Below are positions 1-7,694 of a stretch of DNA of 64,000 bases, one piece after another (the stretch's first letter is position 1; each line of letters opens with the position of its first letter). The stretch is from Pseudescherichia vulneris NBRC 102420. GTDB lineage: Bacteria > Pseudomonadota > Gammaproteobacteria > Enterobacterales > Enterobacteriaceae. Made by a program: the position numbers and the translations under genes. The stretch is from NCBI RefSeq assembly GCF_000759795.1, contig NZ_BBMZ01000023.1, positions 1 to 64,000 on the forward strand, written 5' to 3'. A model generated the notes under the pieces. It was given only the letters and a program-made list of their open reading frames with translations. It had not been told where the DNA came from and did not search any database.

Positions 1-165
1 GAATAAACAGTATTTGGAGTTGTAGCTGGGATATGGTTACAAAAAACACATTTCTCGTGCCTTTATATCTTCTTGATTTGAATGGCTACTTTTCTATAGC
101 CACATAAACAACGAGCTTTTTTTGTGGCCTTTAGCGTGACATACCCTGCTTAACGTTCAGATGAA

Positions 166-190
166 TAATGCCGCTGTTACGCGGCATAGG
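166..190 (-). terminator. Stem-loop after the methyltransferase gene
   Basis: A 7-bp perfect inverted repeat (ATGCCGC, 6-nt loop, GCGGCAT) lies just downstream of the methyltransferase stop codon, read on the minus strand. The T-run after it is short, so termination is plausible but not certain. Positions 1-165 are AT-rich with no gene I can support. Confidence 0.4.
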
Positions 191-197
191 GGGACAG

Positions 198-2072
198 TTA
201 CGCAGCTTTTTCTTTAGCAGCACACATCTCCGGCAGGTTGGCCCGCACCAGCGCCTCAGCGAACGGCGGCGGTACCGCGTTACCGCAGCGCGCAACCTGT
301 TTGTCTTTGGCGTAACGGGTTCCCATGTAGTCGCGGTCGATGATGTACCACTCCGGGAAGCCCTGGGCAGCATAGAGTTCGCGCGGCTGGAGCATGCGCA
401 TACCGATATCGACTATGCGGTAAACCACGCCGCTGATCGTCACCAGGCCATCGCAATCCGCGCCGCAATACTCCCGCAGGAACGCCAGCGTTTGATCCGC
501 GCGCTGCTGGTCATACGCTTCAACCGCCAGGGTGGTTTTTACCTCTCCTACATGCAAGCCGCCTGCGGTTAACCCTGGTGCAGGCGCGTCAACTACCCGG
601 CCATCCTTGCAGGTACCACGTAGCATCACCAGGTGCGAGGTTAGCAGGCCATGATGATCGGTGGTGGTGACCGTGTGGGCCGGTTCGTCCAGAGCCACAC
701 CTGCGCCCTGGTAGTTGCCCCCGAAATGCTTGACCAGATTCGCTGCGACCATAGCGAATTTATTGCCGCCAGCCGTCACAGTGCCCAGCGGGTTATTCAT
801 CTGCAGCACGCGAGGTGCCTGGCCGGGGCGCTCGCCATAACCCATCTGGATCAGCGTCGGGCACACCAATTGCGATTTTCCCCCGCCGCCCGCGGTAACC
901 GTCGCGCTCGGCTCGTCCGCGCGATGGCCGATGCTGGCACCGAACTGGCGTGCGACAAACGGCGCGAGCTCTGCTTCAACCAGCCCTAGTGCGTGACCAT
1001 TGCCGCCCGGGCGCGCCGACGTGCCTGCGGTTACGGTTGGTACCGGATCTGTGACTGCCTGCCCCGTTGCGCCGGTACGGAATTTCGTCAGATGCGGTAC
1101 AGCGATAGCATAACCGTGCGTTTTGGTGATTGTCTGCAGCGGCTCCGCCAGCGACTGGCCCCGGAAACAGTCGTATTTCGTCTGGTTACTGGTGTGGTTG
1201 CACTTAACGATAAACGGCGAGGCGCTATCCAGCACGAACCTTTGAATGCCGCGCGCTATGCGTTTGAGGGTGTTCTCTGCCAGTGCCTTTTTGCGGTCAA
1301 ATATGGACGGGGCCGGGATTGACCAGTCGATACATTCCGCCGCAGTGCGCCACGGTTTGAGCTTGCCGCTCTGCACCGCTGGTGTTTTGGGGTCTCCGTG
1401 GGTCGGCTCCGGCCAGACGATAGGCTTCCCGTCTCTGCGCATAACGACAAACAGCCGTTTGCGGATAGTCGGCGCGCCGTAGTCGCATGCTCTAAGTTCA
1501 CGAAACTCGACAACATACCCCAGCCCTCTAACCAGCCGTGCCGCATCCTCACTATCCAGCGGAATGTTTAAAAACTCACAGCATTCGACCAGCGCAGGAT
1601 GGTTCGGATCAATACCAGTAGTTAACATGCCGATAAACGCCTGGAAGGTTTCACCAACCCTAGCAGGATCAGGACGCATCTCTCCAGCAAGCAGCGGCCC
1701 CCAGGTTTTGAACTCTTCCACATTCTCTAATTTCATGACCCGTGGCTCTACATCCAGCCCCCAACGCAGAACAACCCAGGCAAGGCCACGGATGGCTTTC
1801 TCGACGGGTTTTGCGCCTTTTGCCTTAGAGAAGTGCCTGCAGTCCGGGCTAAACCATGCCAGCGCTACTGGACGGCCGGCAGTCGCTACTTTTGGCTTTA
1901 CCTCGTACACGCTCTCGCAGTAATGCAGCGTGTCCGGATGATTGGTGCTGTGCATCGCCACTGCGTTTGGGTCATGGTTAATCGCAATATCCACGCTGCG
2001 CCCGATGGCCATCTCGATCCCGGTGCTGGCCCCGCCGCCCCCGGCAAAGTTATCAACGATAATTTCTCTCAC
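198..2072 (-). CDS. Phage DNA (cytosine-5-)-methyltransferase with repeated TVTAGG motifs
   Basis: C5 DNA methyltransferase, predicted to methylate cytosines in phage or host DNA. Motif I is FAGGGGASTG, the ENV motif is LENVEEF, an RKR motif follows, and the C-terminus carries the conserved GNAVPPPFAEAL. The catalytic loop reads SPDCRHFS rather than the textbook PCQ, a variant I associate with phage enzymes. Between the RKR motif and the C-terminal motif lie about six imperfect copies of a P-x-x-T-V-T-A-G-G unit, where the target-recognition domain should be. The start chosen is GTG at 2072, which overlaps the stop of the upstream gene; it removes 25 poorly conserved residues from the longest frame. 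It is last in the leftward operon. Sequence specificity cannot be read from sequence alone. Confidence 0.88.
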   Translation of the reverse strand: MREIIVDNFAGGGGASTGIEMAIGRSVDIAINHDPNAVAMHSTNHPDTLHYCESVYEVKPKVATAGRPVALAWFSPDCRHFSKAKGAKPVEKAIRGLAWVVLRWGLDVEPRVMKLENVEEFKTWGPLLAGEMRPDPARVGETFQAFIGMLTTGIDPNHPALVECCEFLNIPLDSEDAARLVRGLGYVVEFRELRACDYGAPTIRKRLFVVMRRDGKPIVWPEPTHGDPKTPAVQSGKLKPWRTAAECIDWSIPAPSIFDRKKALAENTLKRIARGIQRFVLDSASPFIVKCNHTSNQTKYDCFRGQSLAEPLQTITKTHGYAIAVPHLTKFRTGATGQAVTDPVPTVTAGTSARPGGNGHALGLVEAELAPFVARQFGASIGHRADEPSATVTAGGGGKSQLVCPTLIQMGYGERPGQAPRVLQMNNPLGTVTAGGNKFAMVAANLVKHFGGNYQGAGVALDEPAHTVTTTDHHGLLTSHLVMLRGTCKDGRVVDAPAPGLTAGGLHVGEVKTTLAVEAYDQQRADQTLAFLREYCGADCDGLVTISGVVYRIVDIGMRMLQPRELYAAQGFPEWYIIDRDYMGTRYAKDKQVARCGNAVPPPFAEALVRANLPEMCAAKEKAA

Positions 2073-2326
2073 GCGTATTTCTCCATGGCAGTGGCCAGCG
2101 AACGGGCGGCGGTGATGATCGACGGTACTGGCATTTTTTCGAGCCACATCCGGTTGATGTGATGCTTCAGGCGGTGCTGGTGGTGCGCCGGGAGATCCCC
2201 GGCGTTTTCAACCTGTGCGTAAACCAGTCCCACCTCGGCAGGCCAGACTGTTTCCGACACGTCCACCAGCAGCAGACGCTCCAGCTCGATGATGCGGCTG
2301 GTAGCGTATTGCAGAAGGGGATCCAT
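2069..2326 (-). CDS. Hypothetical phage protein (85 aa)
   Basis: Small early-region protein of unknown function. It sits in a tightly overlapping cassette: its ATG at 2326 shares one base with the upstream stop, and its own TGA overlaps the GTG start of the methyltransferase, which implies translational coupling. It is predicted soluble and mostly helical, with an Arg/Lys/His-rich middle. No domain was recognised. A TTG three bases upstream is an alternative start. Confidence 0.7.
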   Translation of the reverse strand: MDPLLQYATSRIIELERLLLVDVSETVWPAEVGLVYAQVENAGDLPAHHQHRLKHHINRMWLEKMPVPSIITAARSLATAMEKYA

Positions 2327-2637
2327 CAATCCTTCTCCTCAACACTGACGCCAGCTACCAGAAGCGCATGCTCAACATCAAAACTGCTGAGCCAGTCCCC
2401 GCCATCTTTAGGCACCATCACATGCCGCTCACCCTCGTTAATAGGATGACCCGCTCGTATTACATAGCCCTGCGGCAGCTTAACGGTGAGTGTCCGCGCC
2501 TCCAACTCAGCAACGCGACGTTCTGCGCGCTTCAGCGCGGCCAGCACAGTAGATATTGCAGGGGTATAGCGCCAATATATTGCGCCGGGACCAGACGTTG
2601 CAGCCTGTAACTCGGTCTTAGCCTTTTCGATTTTCAT
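2326..2637 (-). CDS. Hypothetical phage protein, Ea22-like accessory class
   Basis: 103-residue protein with an N-terminal helical stretch containing AERRVAELEAR, typical of the coiled-coil segments in phage Ea22/Ead accessory proteins, followed by a short beta-rich tail. The function is unknown. The start ATG overlaps the upstream stop by ATGA, so it is coupled to the nuclease-like gene before it. The family assignment rests only on the coiled-coil pattern and the genomic position. Confidence 0.65.
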   Translation of the reverse strand: MKIEKAKTELQAATSGPGAIYWRYTPAISTVLAALKRAERRVAELEARTLTVKLPQGYVIRAGHPINEGERHVMVPKDGGDWLSSFDVEHALLVAGVSVEEKD

Positions 2638-3503
2638 GCTGCATCCTCCGTAGCCGACTCACCCGGTAATTTCGCATTCCCTTTGGCGATCACTTTCTCG
2701 AGACTTTGAAAGATCCCCCGAAGACGCTGAATCTCTGAATCCTGCGCAAGCCGGTAGCTGGCCTCGTTGATCGCTCTGGTGAGTTGATTCACTGTTGCAT
2801 CAGCGGAAAGCCCCAGTACTTCAGCCAGTTCGGCTTGCGCCCGGTTGAGGCTTTCGGCCTGCCGCAACATGCTTTCACTGTGCCAGCGCGCTTCCTGCTC
2901 GGTCTGCTGGAATACCTCAGCCCGGCGTTTTTCCTGCTGCTCAATAGCCGATTCGAGTCGGGTTTTTGCGCTGTAGGCTTGAGAAACCAGCCTGGCGATC
3001 TCTTCCCCATGCCGCTGGGCCAGCTGGGTTTCATGGACGTATACTGGTGCAGTGCGCATAGATAACCGGGTGCGCTCAGTTTCACGGCGGATCCCGTCAA
3101 TGACCAGTTTCACCCAGGCATCACGGGGCAGCGTGTCGATCGGGCGCATAGTTGGCCCTTTCATCGTATACCAGCCGCCTTCCTTGCGAACCATCAGCCC
3201 GCAGCCTTCAGGGATGTCGGTCTTTTTGAGCATCCCATCGGGCACAGCGAAGACCACGGCGCTGGCGTACGCGAAATACTTTGTGAATTTACCGGCGGTC
3301 ACATCAGCGCGGAAATCTGAAACGGAAACTTTGACCTCGTAGACTACCGGGCAGAACTTACTGAATGAGCACGGCAGTGCATAGACGTCCGGGCGCGCGG
3401 TACCGCTTGGGCCTAGCTGCATGTCTTCCCAGACAATACGAGCGGTATTCTGGCGAAGGTGCTCAGCCAGATCGTGAGCCAGTGCGTTGTGATCCCATTT
3501 CAT
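2634..3503 (-). CDS. PD-(D/E)XK nuclease-fold protein, MmcB-like
   Basis: 289-residue protein. The N-terminal ~140 residues contain RPDVYAL, then VVYEVKVSVSDFRAD, then an AVPDG segment. That order (acidic residue, E-x-K, conserved DF) matches the PD-(D/E)XK core of the MmcB/YraN-like nuclease superfamily. The remaining ~150 residues are helical and Gln/Glu/Arg-rich, probably coiled coil (EQQEKRRAEVFQQTEQEAR). A role in DNA cleavage or repair during phage replication is an inference from the fold. The stop overlaps the next gene by ATGA. It may instead be an inactive DNA-binding member of the fold. Confidence 0.68.
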   Translation of the reverse strand: MKWDHNALAHDLAEHLRQNTARIVWEDMQLGPSGTARPDVYALPCSFSKFCPVVYEVKVSVSDFRADVTAGKFTKYFAYASAVVFAVPDGMLKKTDIPEGCGLMVRKEGGWYTMKGPTMRPIDTLPRDAWVKLVIDGIRRETERTRLSMRTAPVYVHETQLAQRHGEEIARLVSQAYSAKTRLESAIEQQEKRRAEVFQQTEQEARWHSESMLRQAESLNRAQAELAEVLGLSADATVNQLTRAINEASYRLAQDSEIQRLRGIFQSLEKVIAKGNAKLPGESATEDAA

Positions 3504-4114
3504 GGCTGTACCTCACCGGCGCGCAGCTGCTGTGCATACGCAGTAGCCACTGATTGAAATTTTTCGTAAAACACTACCTGCCGATCAAAAAATCCGCCGG
3601 CCTGGCATTGCGCGTGGGTCCGGGCCATTTCCTTGGCAAAAAGATCGACTCCTTGCGCCTTCAATTCGACAATAGCCGCCTCAGTCGCTGGCTGCCGAAG
3701 CACCTCCAGTGCGTCGAACAGTAGCGCGGAGGCCGGGTTCAGCGATTTCTGCACAGGCTTAATGCCGCTGGAGCTGTACTGCCAGACCAGCTGCCCGATG
3801 ATTTCGGCGCGGGCCACGTTGTCCGCCGTCAGCGCCGCGCACTTGGCTTCCAGTGAAGCAAACTTATCAGCCACTGATTTCGGTCCATCTTCGCCGCAAG
3901 CCTGCATCATGGTTGTTTCCCATACTCTTTCAGCTTGTTCAGACGCATCACGCTGTTTGACCGTTTCGCGCAGCGCAGCTGTTGTGCAGTCAAGTCGTTC
4001 GGCCAAGCGAGACATCATTTTTGCGATGTCGATGATCGCCGTGTCGCTGCTCATCGCCTTAGCAAACTCATGACCCACAGCGATCAGCTCTTTGTTGTTC
4101 AGTGATTCACTCAT
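3500..4114 (-). CDS. Ead/Ea22-like phage protein
   Basis: 204 residues of largely helical sequence with several short modules (LAERLDCTTAALRETV, SLEAKCAALTADN). The segment AAIVELKAQGVDLFAKE recurs in Ead/Ea22-type accessory proteins of Klebsiella and Enterobacter phages. These are mosaic proteins of the lambda b2/early type with no established activity. ATGA overlaps at both ends place it inside the coupled cassette. No enzymatic motif is visible. Confidence 0.68.
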   Translation of the reverse strand: MSESLNNKELIAVGHEFAKAMSSDTAIIDIAKMMSRLAERLDCTTAALRETVKQRDASEQAERVWETTMMQACGEDGPKSVADKFASLEAKCAALTADNVARAEIIGQLVWQYSSSGIKPVQKSLNPASALLFDALEVLRQPATEAAIVELKAQGVDLFAKEMARTHAQCQAGGFFDRQVVFYEKFQSVATAYAQQLRAGEVQP

Positions 4115-4491
4115 GCCCGTGCACTCCCAAAAATTTTATGAATTTTGTAGCCCTGCCAGTTCTGGCGGCAAATGTCCGCAATGGACGGCCGTGCTGATGC
4201 TTTGGCTGCTTTGGCTTGCGGTTTTGCTTTTGCCGCTGGTTTTGCTGGTGCTGGCGGCGCGGCTGGTTTAGGCCGCTTGATGTTGAACTCCCCGTCGGGC
4301 ACCAGCGTAAAAACCGGGTGATGCGGCTCGCCTGCGCGGAGAACCACAGAGCGCCGGATTAGGTGCAGCAGGAGGTTGTGTGCTTTCTTGCAGTCGCATC
4401 CCAGCAAGGCCTGCACCTGACGCGGGGTGACGGTCTGGTTTTCGCGTAGGTAATCGACGATCGCCCAGAGTGATTTGCTGGCCATGATCAC
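4111..4491 (-). CDS. Phage protein with N-terminal winged-helix-like region and Ala/Pro/Lys linker
   Basis: 126 residues. The first ~65 resemble a winged helix (TPRQVQALLGCDCKKAHNLL, then a hydrophobic strand). A low-complexity Pro/Ala/Lys linker follows at roughly 75-105, then a short conserved tail (QNWQGYKIHKIFG). The position directly after gene P suggests a replication accessory or DNA-binding role, which is an inference. The GTG at 4491 overlaps the stop of P; an in-frame ATG at 4485 is an alternative start. Confidence 0.65.
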   Translation of the reverse strand: MIMASKSLWAIVDYLRENQTVTPRQVQALLGCDCKKAHNLLLHLIRRSVVLRAGEPHHPVFTLVPDGEFNIKRPKPAAPPAPAKPAAKAKPQAKAAKASARPSIADICRQNWQGYKIHKIFGSARA

Positions 4492-5222
4492 GCCCTCCCC
4501 CTTTTGAGACCGAACTTCTCCCGGATCTCCTTCACCCGTAACATGTTCTGCTCGCGTGTCAGCGGCTTGCCACCCAGCACAGGGAGACGGGCAACCGGTT
4601 CGGGAAGCTCTTCACCGTGACGGATACGCTTGATTATCTTCGACAGCTCATCAGCTGCTTTGCGGTTTAACTCCATATCGCTGAGGCCCGCAGAACGCAT
4701 CTGCTGGTACAGCGTGGTAACCAGCCAGTAACAGGCCCGGAATTTCACGGTGTGAGGCGTGATGCCATGATCCGGCCACGGGTAGGACTCAGCGTCGTGG
4801 TAGCGGCTCCGGTTTCGGCAGTATTCGTACACCAGCGAAACGAGCTCATTCTGGTCAGGCAGCCCGAGAGCGGCACTATCCTCCGCTTTGCACCAGGCGA
4901 CAAACTGTCCCGGTGATGGCAGGAATGGTTTTTCCTGGCGACGGGCAGCGCGCATACCGGCGTTGATTTGTTCCAGGGTGGTGATGCCGTTTTCTTTGAA
5001 AGCCCACAGCCACTGGCGGCGCATTTCGTCCAGGTCTTCCTGGCTTTTGCTGGCCAGCAGGGGGAACGTGGCGCGCAGCTGGCGGAACAGCTCATTAAAA
5101 ATCTCTGCCGTTTTCGCCATCTGCTGCCGTGGCAGTTCGTCCTGCAACTCTGGCAAGCCGTGAGCCATACGGCGCATGTTTTCGCGATCGAAATCGTGCA
5201 TACGTTCAGCAATGTTTTTCAT
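4488..5222 (-). CDS. P: Replication protein P (DnaB helicase loader)
   Basis: 244-residue homologue of lambda P, which recruits host DnaB to the O-bound origin. Lambda-P landmarks are visible: an N-terminus beginning MKNIAERM with FDRENMRR, RRQWLWAF, ENGITTLEQINAGMRAAR, the nearly invariant PFLPSPGQFVAWC, VYEYC, and a C-terminal KEIREKFGLK. The length is close to lambda P (233). The start ATG overlaps the stop of O (ATGA), the classical O-P arrangement. There is no dnaC- or dnaB-like gene nearby, so replication should rely on host DnaB. Confidence 0.95.
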   Translation of the reverse strand: MKNIAERMHDFDRENMRRMAHGLPELQDELPRQQMAKTAEIFNELFRQLRATFPLLASKSQEDLDEMRRQWLWAFKENGITTLEQINAGMRAARRQEKPFLPSPGQFVAWCKAEDSAALGLPDQNELVSLVYEYCRNRSRYHDAESYPWPDHGITPHTVKFRACYWLVTTLYQQMRSAGLSDMELNRKAADELSKIIKRIRHGEELPEPVARLPVLGGKPLTREQNMLRVKEIREKFGLKRGRA

Positions 5223-6130
5223 CAGAGCACTCCGTTAATCCAGTCAGTGTTGTCCAGCGCGCCTGTGCCAGCTTTGGATTGCGCTTGCCCCGGGTTACGC
5301 TGACGCTGGAGGCTCAGCGTGTCCCACTTGGCGCGGAGCTTTGCAGGCGAAAGGATGTTCGTATGCCAGAACGCATCTTTGCTGGCCCACAGGAAGAGCT
5401 CGCAGATCTCGCGATGGCTACGGCCGTCGAGGTCGCGCATCAGGCGTACGTCGTTAGCCCAGGCAGCCAGAACGGGTTTCTTCGGGAAGGGTTTAACTTT
5501 TTCAAGCAGAGCGAGGATCCACTCAGCGCATTGCTGATCTGCTGCTGTACCCCACTTGGTGAAATTGGGGGTGTAAATCACTGCATCAGGATGAGCTGAT
5601 AAAAAAGCCTTCAGGCGGTCGTCTGAGGATTCGCCAGAATTCTCTGACGAAGATCTTTTAATATTGTTATTGTTATAGTCTTGGGTGACTACCGTTTCCG
5701 GGAAGGTTTTTCCCGATTTCGGGAAGGATTTTCCCGTTTTCGGGAAGAGTTTTCCCGTTTTCGGTTTGTCTAAAATCCAGGCTGAAAGGTCAGTATTTAT
5801 ACCGACAATTTTCATCACGCCCTGCTTGTTACTGAAGATAATTCCACGCTCAGCCAGAGAGCTGATCGCATCAGAAACATGGGTATCTGCCAGCCCGGTC
5901 AGGCCAGAAATTACGGTATTCGTAACCCGGTCCTGCTTCTTGTTCCATCCGTAGGTCAGCCAGATCACCGCTTCAAGGCACTGCCATTCACGCCCTGACA
6001 TACGCAGGCGCGGCTTCAGCTTCTGAATCTCGTTGGCGATCCTGGTGTACCCGTTGGACAGGTCGGCCATAGGACCTCCTGCTTGCTCGGTTTTCATCGG
6101 AAAATTGATAACTTCAGCCATGTTTGGCAT
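5222..6130 (-). CDS. O: Replication protein O (origin-binding initiator)
   Basis: Lambda-O-type initiator, about 302 residues. The N-terminal winged-helix domain carries ADLSNGYTRIANEI and WLTYGWNKKQDRV, matching the lambda O pattern ADLDDGYxRLxN...KTYGWNK. The middle is a repetitive K-T/S-G-K-x-F-P tract encoded by the origin iterons. The C-terminal half should contact P. The ATG at 6130 is preferred because GGAG lies about six bases upstream; a GTG at 6163 would give 313 residues. It is third in the leftward operon after the cro- and cII-like genes. Confidence 0.93.
   Translation of the reverse strand: MPNMAEVINFPMKTEQAGGPMADLSNGYTRIANEIQKLKPRLRMSGREWQCLEAVIWLTYGWNKKQDRVTNTVISGLTGLADTHVSDAISSLAERGIIFSNKQGVMKIVGINTDLSAWILDKPKTGKLFPKTGKSFPKSGKTFPETVVTQDYNNNNIKRSSSENSGESSDDRLKAFLSAHPDAVIYTPNFTKWGTAADQQCAEWILALLEKVKPFPKKPVLAAWANDVRLMRDLDGRSHREICELFLWASKDAFWHTNILSPAKLRAKWDTLSLQRQRNPGQAQSKAGTGALDNTDWINGVL
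5650..5766 (-). other. Lambda-type replication origin inside gene O
   Basis: Three 21-22-bp direct repeats begin at 5695, 5717 and 5738, and a partial fourth begins at 5759. Each is an interrupted palindrome of the form CGGGAA-N5-TTCCCG. Next to them, at about 5655-5690, is an AT-rich stretch encoding an Asn-rich linker. Iterons followed by an AT-rich unwinding region within the O gene is the arrangement of ori-lambda, so O binding followed by melting is inferred here. Confidence 0.85.
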
Positions 6131-6214
6131 ACTGTTCTCCGCAATTACGCTCAGTTTTTGCACCCGAAAGCCGTTGGTGTTCGCGCACCGCGGCTTTCAC
6201 CATTTTCAGACCTG

Positions 6215-6751
6215 TCATACTCCCCCCAGCATTGTTGAAACCATGGTCATCAGCGGTCCGGCCAGATCTGGCTCAAGACGAAACATAGCCACGATCCCCT
6301 CGCTCATTTCTTTAAGCTTCTGATGTCTTGGCGCGTCTAACAAAATGGCCCGCTTCGCCTCGGCAACCTCCTTCTCGGCATGCGCCAGCCTCGTTATTTT
6401 GCAGTCTCCACCCACCAGCGAACCGCGATGCTCCAGCGGCAGAACAGCCAGAATAGCGGGCGTCAGCTGGCGAACCCGATTCCGGCACTCGTCCGTATCG
6501 AAACGGTTATCGAGCCAGCGGAACAACTTCTGTCGGGCGCGGCTGATATCTGCCGGAAACTCGACACCCTCCCCGCCGCAGCTGCGCCACTGATCCACGA
6601 TGTGAGCAGCAACGACGTCCTGCCCGGCAACCGCTGCCCAGGCGCGGACGGCGTCGCGAATATCGACATGGTTCGGCTCTTTGGCTTGAGAGCGATTTAT
6701 CATCGCTGCCTGCAAAAAAGGGTTACTCTGCTGATATGTAATTGTTTGCAT
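6215..6751 (-). CDS. YdaT-family protein (CII-position transcription factor)
   Basis: 178-residue protein of the YdaT family from Rac-like prophages. It has VDIRDAVRAWAAVAGQD near the N-terminus, then the conserved ARQKLFRWLD, and a helical C-terminus. The family was first called a toxin, but work on O157 prophages indicates it acts as a CII-like regulator. Here it lies between the cro-like gene and O, exactly the cII slot, and starts three bases after the ydaS-like stop with GGAG upstream. A toxin role on overexpression cannot be excluded from sequence. Confidence 0.75.
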   Translation of the reverse strand: MQTITYQQSNPFLQAAMINRSQAKEPNHVDIRDAVRAWAAVAGQDVVAAHIVDQWRSCGGEGVEFPADISRARQKLFRWLDNRFDTDECRNRVRQLTPAILAVLPLEHRGSLVGGDCKITRLAHAEKEVAEAKRAILLDAPRHQKLKEMSEGIVAMFRLEPDLAGPLMTMVSTMLGGV

Positions 6752-6753
6752 AG

Positions 6754-6981
6754 TTAAAGCTCCCGTTGTGGTAAGCCGTCGGTTGGGTTGGGATAGATAT
6801 CGCTGCGGATTTCATGGGGAGTGATTTCCCACTCAAGCAATTTGCAGATTGGCAACACACGATGAGCAGGAACCTCATGGTTTAACCAAAGGCTTACAGC
6901 CTGTGACGTAGTGCCAAGCTTTTTCGCTATTTCGGTTTGGGTCATCACAGCGCAAACTCGTTGTTTTATAGATTTTGTCAT
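6754..6981 (-). CDS. YdaS-like Cro repressor
   Basis: 75-residue helix-turn-helix protein. TQTEIAKKLGTTSQAVSLWL is a clear Cro/C1-type HTH and the rest matches the YdaS family. It is divergent from the CI-like gene across a short operator region, so it should act as Cro, controlling the lytic direction. The ATG at 6981 has GAGG upstream. YdaS is often labelled an antitoxin to YdaT; the gene order here favours a Cro/CII reading. Confidence 0.85.
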   Translation of the reverse strand: MTKSIKQRVCAVMTQTEIAKKLGTTSQAVSLWLNHEVPAHRVLPICKLLEWEITPHEIRSDIYPNPTDGLPQREL

Positions 6982-7060
6982 ATCAAGACCTCAGTGATTG
7001 AAAACCAAGATTACAATATGAAAATAATTTTTTCAATGATAGTTGAAAATTATCTTTGCA
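6982..7060. promoter_or_regulatory. Right operator and divergent promoter region (OR-like)
   Basis: An AT-rich gap separates the cro-like and repressor genes. The imperfect palindrome ATGAAAATAATTTTTTCAAT occupies 7018-7037 and is flanked by further TTGAAAA half-sites near 6997 and 7043. It matches the element at 7566-7585 at 18 of 20 positions in inverse orientation. Promoters for both genes must lie here, but I cannot assign unique -35 and -10 boxes. Confidence 0.7.
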
Positions 7061-7096
7061 ATGCGGAATGAAAGGCTACCTTGTAGAATGGAAGAC

Positions 7097-7507
7097 ATGA
7101 AAACTGCACCTCATGAAGCGTTTGCCTACCGGCTCCAGCTCGTAAGAGATGAGTTCGGATGGAACATGTCAGATATTGCCAGGAGAGCGATGGTTACTCC
7201 CCAGGCGGTTCAGCAGTGGGCGAAAGGTGAATCAGCTCCGAGAGGAGATAGGCTGAAACGCCTAGCTGCTGCCACTGGAAAACCGGAGCATTGGTTTTTC
7301 ATGCCTCCAGAAGCTGGTGATAGTGGTCTTAGCGCGGTCACAGCTCCCCGGCAGTTAGATGAGAAAGAAACAGCCTTGCTTGCATTGTTTAATCAAATGC
7401 CTGAAGCGGAAAAGTTACGCCTTATTGTCCACGCTAAAACCACCCTCCAGCAACTAGACCTACTCAAGGATGATGTGTTGAGCATCATTCAAAGCATTCA
7501 GAAGTAA
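7097..7507 (+). CDS. CI/RacR-like prophage repressor
   Basis: About 136 residues with an N-terminal HTH (MSDIARRAMVTPQAVQQWAK) followed by a short helical dimerisation tail. There is no LexA/CI autoprotease domain, so induction by RecA-stimulated self-cleavage is not expected, as for RacR of Rac. Alternative starts exist at 7043 (TTG), 7061 and 7088; 7097 is chosen for the GGAAG at a fitting distance. It should repress both divergent operons through the paired operators on either side of the gene. Confidence 0.85.
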   Translation: MKTAPHEAFAYRLQLVRDEFGWNMSDIARRAMVTPQAVQQWAKGESAPRGDRLKRLAAATGKPEHWFFMPPEAGDSGLSAVTAPRQLDEKETALLALFNQMPEAEKLRLIVHAKTTLQQLDLLKDDVLSIIQSIQK

Positions 7508-7560
7508 CCGCCCACCCCTTTAATTTCAATGCAGTCGCCTAGCTGGCTGCATTCTGCCGC

Positions 7561-7620
7561 TTCAAATTGAAAATATTTTTTTCATTTCGCTTGTCAATTA
7601 CAAAACTTATTTGTATTGTT
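7561..7620 (+). promoter_or_regulatory. Left operator and promoter (OL/pL-like)
   Basis: The operator-like palindrome ATTGAAAATATTTTTTTCAT at 7566-7585 is followed by a good sigma-70 promoter: TTGTCA at 7591-7596, a 17-bp spacer, and TATTGT at 7614-7619. It points right into the recombination operon. Its near identity to the element in front of the cro-like gene suggests one repressor controls both operons. Confidence 0.72.
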
Positions 7621-7694
7621 AGCCCATCGACAACACGCGCAGCGTTGTCAGGTTAAATAAACGTTCTGACGCCGGGAAAGACCGGGGAAATGTG

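Noticed and set aside
198..2147. 649-residue methyltransferase from the GTG at 2147
   Set aside because: The first 25 codons lie inside the upstream gene and precede the normal start of the fold; the GTG at 2072 overlaps the upstream stop, as do the other genes of the cassette.
5695..5766. Iterons as a CRISPR-like repeat
   Set aside because: The repeats are contiguous without spacers, encode part of protein O and are palindromic, which fits an initiator-binding origin.
6215..6981. Reading YdaS/YdaT as a stand-alone toxin-antitoxin module
   Set aside because: Gene order, spacing and the divergent operator match cro-cII of a lambdoid immunity region, so it is described as phage regulation.
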